NCBI GenBank assembly: GCA_963839475.1
Contig: CAWIVH010000017.1
Coordinates: 496,001-560,000, forward strand
DNA: 64,000 nt
Source: CAWIVH01 sp963839475
GTDB lineage: Bacteria; Acidobacteriota; UBA6911
Direction of reading: 5' to 3'
The translations under genes and the position numbers were made by a program. The notes beneath the pieces were generated by a model. The model did not search any database. It was given only the letters and a program-made list of their open reading frames with translations, and was not told the origin of the DNA. This document shows positions 1 through 7,340 of this stretch, piece by piece; position 1 is the stretch's first letter; each line of letters begins with the position of its first letter.

Positions 1-266
1 TTTTCTAATTCCTGGCGGATGAGTTCCAGATCCACCAGACGATCCAACTCCTTGTCCTCCGCGGTTCCGGTGGATTCGGATTCCTTCCCCAGGACCAGCA
101 GCGAATTCAGGTCCCGCGCGATCTTGAGATCGGATGCCGTAATGATCTTCCCGTTGACTGCCGCCAGAACACGATCGACTTCCTCCGCGCACACGGTAGC
201 GATGCCGGCAGAAGCTGCCAACAGGATCCATGCCATCTGCAACAGAAATGCACATTTCTTGTTCAT
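1..266 (-). CDS. SurA-like periplasmic chaperone, N-terminal part (cut by window edge)
   Basis: This frame is open from an ATG at 266 to the left edge, giving 88 residues. The first ~27 form a signal peptide (MNKKCAFLL, hydrophobic core, cleavage near VCA/EE). They are followed by DRVLAAVNGKIITASDL, the opening of the SurA N-terminal chaperone domain, and an acidic helical stretch. SurA-type proteins escort unfolded outer-membrane proteins through the periplasm, often with parvulin isomerase domains that would lie outside the window. The gene starts 3 bp after the stop of the upstream Omp85 gene, so the two are almost certainly co-transcribed, which fits a shared role in outer-membrane assembly. 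It could instead be another parvulin-family isomerase. Confidence 0.75.
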   Translation of the reverse strand, partial: MNKKCAFLLQMAWILLAASAGIATVCAEEVDRVLAAVNGKIITASDLKIARDLNSLLVLGKESESTGTAEDKELDRLVDLELIRQELE

Positions 267-269
267 AGT

Positions 270-3077
270 CTAGAACGGCGGCCCGATGGTCAGGTACAAA
301 TGCCCGCGCTTGAACCCCAGGGCCATCCGGTCCGCAGGAAGGTTGAGGTTGTATCCATAATCCGCCCGCAGCGGACCGAACGGTGTCCTGATCCGGATTC
401 CGATGCCAATACTGTGGCTGAATTCCGATAGGCGAATGCTACTCAAGGTGCTGAACACATTGCCAGTATCATAAAAACCAGCCAGCTGAAAATGGCGCAC
501 AACCGGGACTCGAGCCTCCAGATTGAATATGAATAATGCATTTCCACCCAGGGGGTCGCCGGTAGCCGGATCGATGGGTCCCGCCCGGTCGGTTTCGAAA
601 CCGCGAAGGCTCGACCCGCCGCCGGCGAAGAATCGCTCGCTGATAGGCAGGCTTGTATCACCTCCAAAAGGAACAGCCATTCCGAAGCGGAATGATGTAG
701 CGAGATTCATCCCCCCTTTGATCTCCCGGAAGTAACTGTTCTGAGTGTATAGAGAATAGTAGTTGTTGCTCCCGAGAAGCTTGGTGGTCAGACTGAGATC
801 GCTGGACGTGAAAAATCCCCTGGTAGGATCCAGGTAATTATCCCTCGTGTCATTGATATAAATAGCGGAGACTGTCGACAGATTTCGCGGCGTATCTTCA
901 CGGTCCGGTTCGCCCTCGGTGACATTCCATACCTTCACGTTCTGGAACCTGTAGCGCAAAAGGGTCCAGGAATGACGGCTCACCTCCAGGCTGTGCTGAT
1001 AGGAAAGATTAAACCGCTTCACGTCGTAGCTAATTTCCTGCTTTTTCTGAGCCGAAGCGGTGAAAAACGAATTTACAGGAAGATAACGGAATTGCGGGGG
1101 CTGGAAAGTGAATACTCCCAACTGCTCTATTTTACTCCCCCTCAATCGCAGGTCGGCCCGCTGGCCGGTGCCGAAAATGTTGAGATCGCTAAATTCAACG
1201 GTGCCGCGGATTTTTTCCCTTTCCTGGTAACCAAGGCCATAGCGCAGGGTAAACTTCCTGATCTCTTCCAGGCGCACAACGACGTTTTGGAAAGGGGTTA
1301 TGCTCTCGGGATTTTGGGGCGTCACCCGGACGCTGTCAAAAACACCGACATTATAAAGCCCTTGCTGGGTCTCGAGCATCTTGCCCAGGCTGAGAGGGTC
1401 GCCCTGCTTCAGCTTGATCCGAGGTTCGATCACCATGTTCCGCGTGCGTCTCTTCCCGAGTACGATGACCTCGTCTACAATAGTGCGCGATCCTTCCGTG
1501 ATTTCAAATTCAACCGGGCAGGCGCGTTTTGTATCCGGTGCCCCGGCCCGGTAGAGAACGCGCGCCTGGAGGTAGCCTGCATCGCTGTAGGCTGCGAGAA
1601 TTGCCTGGCGATCGCGTTCCGCGATGTGCGGTGAATAAGGCTTTCCGGGGCGAAGCTCCATTTTTGACTGCAGAACTTCGGTGCTCAGCGTCGAGTTTCC
1701 CTTGAGGATCAACACTCCCGTTGTAAAAGGCGAGCCTTCTTCGCACTCGAAGGTGATAGCTAGTTTTTCGGCTCCGCCGACTGATTTCACCAATGGAATG
1801 ACATAGGCTTCCAGAAAACCGCGGGAGTTGTAGAGGGCGCGGAGCGCCTCGACGTCGGCATCCAATTTCGTGACGCTGTATACCGATTTTTGCATGAACC
1901 GTCCGGGTTGGATCTGGATCGCTCCCAGCAATTCCGCGGATGGGATAGACTTGTTGCCCTTGAAGTTGACTTCGGCAACAGTCACTTTGCGCCCTGATTC
2001 GATGCTGTAACGCACGACTTGAACACCGTTTTTGTCGACTTCCTCGCGATAATCGACGGCAGCCTCCGGATATCCGGCCTCGTCGAGGAAATCTTTTAGG
2101 TTTCGCCGACCTTCTTCCAGCAATTCCGGCTGCAGGCCTTCGCCGGAAAGGATCGGAAGTAGACGCCGCAAGCGGCTTTTTTCTGCTTTAAAGCCGTCAA
2201 GAACCACCCTGACTCTCCCGAAATTGCGCACTTCAAGCTGAAGAGCCACGGTGTTGTCCCCGGCACTGTAGGTCTCATGCATGACTGGAATCGCCGCCAG
2301 GAAACCACGACCAACCAAATAGGACTTCAGGTTCTCCAGGCGCTTACGCAAACGGCTGCGCTTGTATTTCGACCCCGGAGCAAATCCGAGCTTGGATAGC
2401 AGGTTTTTTCCTTCGGTGCCCGACACTCCTTGAATTTCGACAGACCGGATCCGGGCAAGCATCCCGGAATTGATGAAAAAACGGGTTTCAACCTGGCGGC
2501 TGCGTTCCTCCATTTCAATTTTCGTTTGGACTTCAGCCTGATAGAAACCCTGATCCTTCAGATAAGCGACAACCTCCTCCTGTGCCGTCGAAAGCCGCGC
2601 TTCGGTAAACGGCTCGCCCACTGGGAGAGCTACGACGTCCGTCAAGGAGCGCCCTCCCAGGTCTACCTTCCCCTCGATGCTGAACGTGTTGAAGTAGTAG
2701 CGAAGCCGCAGGTTGAAAACCAGCCGGATCCCGCCGCCCTGGGCTTCGGTCTCCGCCGCGATTATGGAGAATCGTCCGGTCTCGTAGAGTCCCTGGAGAG
2801 CCGCCTTCAGAGCTGTATGGGTGAGAGGTTCTCCAATACGAAGGCCTATGACCTGGTCAAAATGGCTTCTGTCCAGGGGCCGGTCGGCACGATACTCGAT
2901 GCCGCGGATCTCGGGACCATGCGCCAACGCGTCCTGTCCGGCAAAGAGCCGGCCTCCGGCCATAAGCGTCAGCAGGAAGGAGCCGACCCGCAGGTAGGAA
3001 TGGAATCGCCTCCCGGATGCACGGCAACGGAGCGACACCGTCAGCAGCCTTGGGGAAGCGGGCAAAATGCAAAACAT
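270..3077 (-). CDS. Omp85/BamA-family outer-membrane assembly protein with seven POTRA repeats
   Basis: The 935-residue protein has an N-terminal membrane/signal stretch (LRVGSFLLTLMAGGRLFA). About seven successive POTRA-like units follow at roughly residues 55-130, 131-210, 211-290, 291-370, 371-455, 456-540 and 541-620, recognisable by recurring GxPF/GxPL, Y..xGF and xVxxVxxxG patterns. The last ~310 residues are a 16-strand type barrel with the conserved GGGSSLRGFETDRAGP (L6 loop, RGF) and a C-terminal Phe. BamA inserts barrel proteins into the outer membrane and usually has five POTRAs, so this one is long. The SurA-like gene directly downstream supports an assembly role. A TamA-like or other Omp85 paralogue is the alternative. 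Confidence 0.88.
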   Translation of the reverse strand: MFCILPASPRLLTVSLRCRASGRRFHSYLRVGSFLLTLMAGGRLFAGQDALAHGPEIRGIEYRADRPLDRSHFDQVIGLRIGEPLTHTALKAALQGLYETGRFSIIAAETEAQGGGIRLVFNLRLRYYFNTFSIEGKVDLGGRSLTDVVALPVGEPFTEARLSTAQEEVVAYLKDQGFYQAEVQTKIEMEERSRQVETRFFINSGMLARIRSVEIQGVSGTEGKNLLSKLGFAPGSKYKRSRLRKRLENLKSYLVGRGFLAAIPVMHETYSAGDNTVALQLEVRNFGRVRVVLDGFKAEKSRLRRLLPILSGEGLQPELLEEGRRNLKDFLDEAGYPEAAVDYREEVDKNGVQVVRYSIESGRKVTVAEVNFKGNKSIPSAELLGAIQIQPGRFMQKSVYSVTKLDADVEALRALYNSRGFLEAYVIPLVKSVGGAEKLAITFECEEGSPFTTGVLILKGNSTLSTEVLQSKMELRPGKPYSPHIAERDRQAILAAYSDAGYLQARVLYRAGAPDTKRACPVEFEITEGSRTIVDEVIVLGKRRTRNMVIEPRIKLKQGDPLSLGKMLETQQGLYNVGVFDSVRVTPQNPESITPFQNVVVRLEEIRKFTLRYGLGYQEREKIRGTVEFSDLNIFGTGQRADLRLRGSKIEQLGVFTFQPPQFRYLPVNSFFTASAQKKQEISYDVKRFNLSYQHSLEVSRHSWTLLRYRFQNVKVWNVTEGEPDREDTPRNLSTVSAIYINDTRDNYLDPTRGFFTSSDLSLTTKLLGSNNYYSLYTQNSYFREIKGGMNLATSFRFGMAVPFGGDTSLPISERFFAGGGSSLRGFETDRAGPIDPATGDPLGGNALFIFNLEARVPVVRHFQLAGFYDTGNVFSTLSSIRLSEFSHSIGIGIRIRTPFGPLRADYGYNLNLPADRMALGFKRGHLYLTIGPPF

Positions 3078-3295
3078 GATTCAATGTGATATCTGAGGCG
3101 TGCAAACCTATCAAGCAGATTATGGTTTAAAAGAGCAGTCCCTTACCTGAAACCACGGGAATCAATCCTGGAATTCGGCTTGTCCCAAAAAGTGGATCGG
3201 AGAGGTTGCGAACCCAAAACACCGGAGAGCTTGAAATCCAGTTCGCCGCTCGTCAAGGGGTTGGCGCAATGGAAAAGGTTCTTGTATGCGGCATC

Positions 3296-4036
3296 TCAGG
3301 ACAATGCGTGACTGAGAAGCATTTCGGTCAGGAAGAAAAGGACCACCCCGAGGAAAACTCCGGCTGAAACGCTCACGCCGCCTTCCTTGTTCACCTCCGG
3401 GATGAGATCGGATGCGGCAACATACAGGGTCACACCGGCACTGAAAGGCAGGGCCATATCGACAAAACCGCGGGCGAAACTGATGCTCAGCACGCCCGCC
3501 AGAGTGCTGGCACTTATCGCACAAGTGGCGCCAGCCGCGCCTTTGCGCCCCCGTCCGGACGCGCGCATGATACTGGCTGCCGTGAAACCCTCGGGGATCT
3601 TGTGCAACACGATCGCGATAAACATCAGAATTCCGAGACGCATAGATATCCAGAAACCCGAAGCGATCAGGGCACCGTCGAAAAACGCGTGCAACACCAG
3701 CCCCCCCAGGGCCGAATAGGCCGCCCGGGCGTCCATCATTTCTTCGTGGTGGGTCTCTTCACCAAAATGAAAGTGGGTTGATATCGTATGCTCGACAAGA
3801 TGCACGAACAAATAGCCGGCCAGGATAATGGCTGCCGATTCCTCGCTGATCTTGAGACTTCGAGGTATCACCTCGAGGATCGTGGCCGAGAGCATGAATC
3901 CCGCCCCAAGCGACACCAGCGCGTTCAGGAAATTGCGTCGTATCTGATCCTGAGAGGTGACGATCCATCCGCCAATGATATTGGCCAGCGAAGCCGCAAG
4001 ACCCAAGGCCAGCAGCATAAAATATCTAGAGCCCAT
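3296..4036 (-). CDS. ZIP-family divalent metal transporter
   Basis: This is a 246-residue polytopic membrane protein with about eight hydrophobic segments. The ZIP hallmarks are present: LHAFFDGALIASGF in one central helix and LHKIPEGF in the next, which supply the His, Asp and Glu metal ligands. A His-rich loop (THFHFGEETHHEE) lies between the third and fourth helices. Family members import zinc, iron or manganese, and the substrate here cannot be read from the sequence. It lies 51 bp downstream of ychF on the same strand, so it may be its operon partner. The length is typical for bacterial ZupT/GufA-like ZIPs. Confidence 0.9.
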   Translation of the reverse strand: MGSRYFMLLALGLAASLANIIGGWIVTSQDQIRRNFLNALVSLGAGFMLSATILEVIPRSLKISEESAAIILAGYLFVHLVEHTISTHFHFGEETHHEEMMDARAAYSALGGLVLHAFFDGALIASGFWISMRLGILMFIAIVLHKIPEGFTAASIMRASGRGRKGAAGATCAISASTLAGVLSISFARGFVDMALPFSAGVTLYVAASDLIPEVNKEGGVSVSAGVFLGVVLFFLTEMLLSHALS

Positions 4037-4087
4037 TCAGTCATCCCTGATTGGAAAACACATCGGACCAAGGAGGTTCGATCATAT

Positions 4088-5197
4088 TCACACATTAAAC
4101 CGGAATAGAATAACATCGGCTTCGCGGACCAGGTACTCTTTCCCTTCCAACCGCAACGCTCCCTTGTTTTTCGCCGCGGAGAAAGAGCGCAGTTCTATCA
4201 TGTCGGAATAGGATACGACCTCCGCCTTGATGAAACCCTTTTCGAAGTCGGTATGGATAACGCCGGCGGCTTGAGGCGCTGTGGACCCTCGTGGGATGGT
4301 CCACGCGCGCACTTCCGGATCACCGGCAGTGTAGAAGGAGATCAACCCGAGCAATGCATAGGATTCCTGTATGATGCGAGCCAGGCCGCTCTCCGCAAGA
4401 CCGAGATCCTCCATGAACAACCGGGCATCCTCCTCGGGCAACGAAGATATTTCAGCTTCGATCTTCCCGCAAACCGCCGTAACTCCGACGTTGCGCATGG
4501 TTGAAAGGCGTTCTAAATGAAGTGCTTCACCTACCCGGGAGACCAGACCGGCGTCTGCCTCCCCGAGATTGATCACCACAAGCATTGGCTTGGCAGACAA
4601 AAAGGTAAATCCTTTGATGCGCCTGAATTCGTCCGCGCTCAACTCCACTTCTCTGAGCGGCTTTTCCTGCTCCAGGGCAACCTTGAAGCGTTGCAGGACA
4701 ACGTTTTCCAGTTCGAGATCGGCGTTCCGCACCTTCTTGAGGTCCTTTTCCAGTCGCTCCAGCCGTTTTTCAACAACGGCCAAATCCGAAAAAATCATCT
4801 CGAGCTCGAACAATCCGATGTCGCGATCCGGGTCCACCGATCCTTCGCTGTGAGGAATGCTCTCATCCTTAAAGGCGCGGACCACGTGCAGAAGCGCATC
4901 CACGTTTTTCAGGCTGGTCAGGTAGGAGGCCATATCTTTTGCCTGACCGTCCAACGCCGCTTTCGCATCTCCGCGAGCCAATCCCGGAAGATCCACGTAT
5001 TCCACGGTGGCAAAAGTGGTTTTCTTGGGTTTGAATATCTCCGCTAGTGCTTCCAGACGACGATCGGGGACTTGCGCGATCCCGATATGGGCTTCGGACT
5101 TCCCTCCCCACGCGGAAGTGTCCACGTTACCTCGGGTTAACAGGTTAAAAATCGTGCTTTTGCCCACCTGCGGCATCCCAACTATTCCAACCCTCAA
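4088..5197 (-). CDS. ychF: Redox-regulated ATPase YchF (OBG-family)
   Basis: This ribosome-associated P-loop NTPase shows GMPQVGKST (G1), VDLPGL (G3) and NLGE in place of the usual NKxD. The NxxE form is the known reason YchF prefers ATP to GTP. A helical insertion follows, and the C-terminal TGS-type domain contains FYTAGDPEVRAWTIPRG. An upstream ATG at 5275 would add 26 unconserved residues. I chose the TTG at 5197 because GGGAGG sits 6 bp before it and translation then begins MRVGIVGMP, as in the family; the protein is then 369 residues, the usual size. It is transcribed away from mraZ. Confidence 0.92.
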   Translation of the reverse strand: MRVGIVGMPQVGKSTIFNLLTRGNVDTSAWGGKSEAHIGIAQVPDRRLEALAEIFKPKKTTFATVEYVDLPGLARGDAKAALDGQAKDMASYLTSLKNVDALLHVVRAFKDESIPHSEGSVDPDRDIGLFELEMIFSDLAVVEKRLERLEKDLKKVRNADLELENVVLQRFKVALEQEKPLREVELSADEFRRIKGFTFLSAKPMLVVINLGEADAGLVSRVGEALHLERLSTMRNVGVTAVCGKIEAEISSLPEEDARLFMEDLGLAESGLARIIQESYALLGLISFYTAGDPEVRAWTIPRGSTAPQAAGVIHTDFEKGFIKAEVVSYSDMIELRSFSAAKNKGALRLEGKEYLVREADVILFRFNV

Positions 5198-5298
5198 GTT
5201 CAACCTCCCATTTAAGGCACAAATGTTAACACGATTGCCTTTAACAGGGGTCGAATTCGTGTCGGAACCTGACATTTTAAATTTCTAAAAGTATTTCC

Positions 5299-5327
5299 TT
5301 GACACCTGATAGGGTCGGATTTATCGT
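5299..5327 (+). promoter_or_regulatory. Sigma-70 type promoter of the dcw cluster
   Basis: A perfect TTGACA (5299-5304) is followed after 17 bp by TATCGT (5322-5327, four of six matches to TATAAT). It points into mraZ, about 110 bp upstream of its start codon. Expected transcription start is near 5334, which is where the MraZ-type repeats begin. Confidence 0.65.
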
Positions 5328-5333
5328 ACGCTC

Positions 5334-5357
5334 GTGGTCTAAAGTGGTCCAAAGTAG
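5334..5357 (+). promoter_or_regulatory. Candidate MraZ operator: three GTGG/GTAG boxes in 10-bp phase
   Basis: GTGG at 5334, GTGG at 5344 and GTAG at 5354 are spaced exactly 10 bp apart, with similar spacers (TCTAAA, TCCAAA). MraZ is known to bind tandem short GTGG- or TGGG-type boxes in 10-bp phase in front of its own operon, one helical turn per box. The position just downstream of the -10 hexamer fits autorepression. Confidence 0.65.
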
Positions 5358-5435
5358 AACATAGGGGACTCAGAGGCCAGAAAAGTTTACTTCCGGGCTA
5401 CTTATCACCTTCGGCTTTGCAGCGGAACGGATCCT

Positions 5436-5876
5436 ATGCTCCTGGGAAGCTTTCCAGCCAAAATCGACGAAAAGTTCAGGCTGAAGGTCCCGGCAAAGTT
5501 CCGCGAGCGCATGCCGGACACCGACGAAAACACCTACTACGTCACCAGTGACGACGGCCGTTGTGCCCAAATCTTTCCTCTGCCCGTATGGGAGCGGATT
5601 GCGCAGAAATTCCTGGAAGCCCCGCGCATGGATCCAGCCAAGCTGAAGCTCCAGAAATTCACGAGCTACTACGGAATACTCGCGCAGATGGACCCGCAAG
5701 GAAGGATTCTGATTCCTCAAGCGCTCAGGGAAGACGCTCAGATTGCGGGAGAGGTAACCGTGATCGGTAAAAACGATCACCTGGAAGTATGGAACAAAGA
5801 GATTATCCGCACCAGCTTGATGGAAAATCCTCTAACCGATCAGGATCGCGAGCGGCTGGCGGAGCAGGGTTTCTAA
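5436..5876 (+). CDS. mraZ: MraZ, transcriptional regulator of the dcw operon
   Basis: The 146-residue protein opens MLLGSFPAKIDEKFRLKVP and contains two SpoVT/AbrB-like half-repeats, each with the DxxxR signature: DEKFRLKVPAKFRE near residue 11 and DPQGRILIPQALRE near residue 87. MraZ forms a ring-shaped oligomer that binds phased repeats upstream of its own gene and represses the division and cell wall operon. Length and position, first gene before rsmH, are canonical. Its likely operator is at 5334-5357. Confidence 0.95.
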   Translation: MLLGSFPAKIDEKFRLKVPAKFRERMPDTDENTYYVTSDDGRCAQIFPLPVWERIAQKFLEAPRMDPAKLKLQKFTSYYGILAQMDPQGRILIPQALREDAQIAGEVTVIGKNDHLEVWNKEIIRTSLMENPLTDQDRERLAEQGF

Positions 5877-5900
5877 GGCTCAGAATTGGGGCGAAGCAGC

Positions 5901-6881
5901 ATGGTAGGATCCAATCACTTCAGAATGGCGCAGTTGCCGCCTGACAATCCGCTCGACGATCATGCCCCGGTTATGCTCCAGGAGGTGCTCGACCTCCTCC
6001 AGTGCGGCCCAGGAAAAATCATAGTGGACGGAACCGTGGGGCTGGGCGGCCATTCCGTGGCAATCCTGGAAAAAATCCAGCCGGACGGCATTTTAATCGG
6101 GCTTGATCGCGACAAAGAGTCGCTGGACAAAGCCAGGGCGCGGCTGCAGCCCTATATTCAATCTGCGCGGCTGGTGCACGAAAACTTCAAAAACCTGCCG
6201 CTGGTTCTCAACCACATGGCGCTGGGGCCCATGGACGGAATCTTGATTGACCTTGGAGTAAGTTCCTACCAGTTGTTGTCTCCGGAAAGAGGATTCAGCT
6301 TCCAAAGCGATTCGATGCTCGACATGCGCATGGATCGCAGGCAGAAGCTGACGGCCGCCGACCTGGTGAACAACCTGCCGGCAGAACAGCTCGCCGACAT
6401 AATCTATCAATTCGGCGAGGAGAAGCTGTCCCGCCGGATTGCCGCTGCGATTGTATATGCCCGTGAGCAGAGCCCGGTAACTCGCTGTGCGCAGCTGGCT
6501 GAAATTGTCAGCAAAGCCGTCCGGGTTCGCGGATTTAAGAACATCCATCCTGCCACGCGAACATTCCAGGCCCTCAGGATTGCGGTCAATCAGGAACTCG
6601 AAGGCCTTGAAGGTTTCCTGTTCGAATCCATGACTTTCCTCAAGCCGGGCGGCAGGCTGGCGGTTATCGCTTTCCATTCCCTGGAAGACAGGATCGTCAA
6701 GGTTGCCTTTAAAAAGTTGGCGGGCCTCTGCATCTGCGAGAGGCCGCCGGAGCTTTGCACCTGTTCGAGGGAAGCGCGAGGCCGTTTAATCACAACCCGG
6801 GCGCAGAAGCCGGGTTCCGCGGAACTTCAAATGAATCCGCGTTCCCGCAGCGCGCGCCTGCGCGTCATCGAAAAGCTGTGA
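5901..6881 (+). CDS. rsmH: 16S rRNA (cytosine-1402-N4)-methyltransferase RsmH
   Basis: This SAM-dependent methyltransferase modifies C1402 in the ribosomal P site. Visible motifs are HAPVMLQEVL, DGTVGLGGHS (SAM site), IDLGVSSYQL, and PGGRLAVIAFHSLEDRIVK near the C terminus. A helical insertion lies in the middle, as in the family. From the ATG at 5901 it is 326 residues; starts at 5886 (TTG) and 5925 (ATG) are also possible, since no Shine-Dalgarno sequence decides between them. It lies 24 bp after mraZ and is part of the same operon. Confidence 0.95.
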   Translation: MVGSNHFRMAQLPPDNPLDDHAPVMLQEVLDLLQCGPGKIIVDGTVGLGGHSVAILEKIQPDGILIGLDRDKESLDKARARLQPYIQSARLVHENFKNLPLVLNHMALGPMDGILIDLGVSSYQLLSPERGFSFQSDSMLDMRMDRRQKLTAADLVNNLPAEQLADIIYQFGEEKLSRRIAAAIVYAREQSPVTRCAQLAEIVSKAVRVRGFKNIHPATRTFQALRIAVNQELEGLEGFLFESMTFLKPGGRLAVIAFHSLEDRIVKVAFKKLAGLCICERPPELCTCSREARGRLITTRAQKPGSAELQMNPRSRSARLRVIEKL

Positions 6882-6912
6882 CTTTGGATAACCGGATCAG
6901 CGAGGTGTGACC

Positions 6913-7338
6913 ATGATGGATTGGGCCAACAGCATTGAGTGCCGGAATTACAGAATTGGTCGACAATTGGATTGGACTCACTTATTTGATTTACTTAAAT
7001 TCACTGTTTCGGTTACCTTGCTGGCAGGAGTCTTCGGGTTTCACGCTTGGGTTCGTTGCGAAGCCGTGGACATGGGTTATGAAGAACAGAATCTCGCCAA
7101 GCAGGAAAGCGTGATGCTCACGGAGCAGAATTACCTGATTTTGGAGGAAGAAAGCCTGAAAAATCCTGGCAGAATCGAAGCGATAGCTCAAAACGACTTG
7201 GGAATGATCCGGGTTCACGCCAATCAGCTGGTAACACCCGTCCAGATGGATATCGAAACCACCGGATCTGAAACCATGGCTATGTTGTCCGATGCGCCCG
7301 TCAACAGCGATCCGAGAAGGCCCTCTGTCACCAACTAA
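6913..7338 (+). CDS. ftsL: FtsL-like cell division protein
   Basis: The 141-residue bitopic protein has a short cytoplasmic head, one transmembrane helix (FTVSVTLLAGVFGFHAWV, near residues 30-47) and a periplasmic coiled-coil-like stretch. It then carries NPGRIEAIAQNDLGM, matching the FtsL pattern in which residues after the coil read NPxRIExxAxxxLGM. FtsL works with FtsB and FtsQ in the divisome and activates FtsWI. The position between rsmH and ftsI is diagnostic, because FtsL sequences diverge strongly. GAGGTG at 6903-6908 sits 4 bp before the ATG at 6913, which favours it over the GTG at 6907. Confidence 0.82.
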   Translation: MMDWANSIECRNYRIGRQLDWTHLFDLLKFTVSVTLLAGVFGFHAWVRCEAVDMGYEEQNLAKQESVMLTEQNYLILEEESLKNPGRIEAIAQNDLGMIRVHANQLVTPVQMDIETTGSETMAMLSDAPVNSDPRRPSVTN

Positions 7339-7340
7339 AC

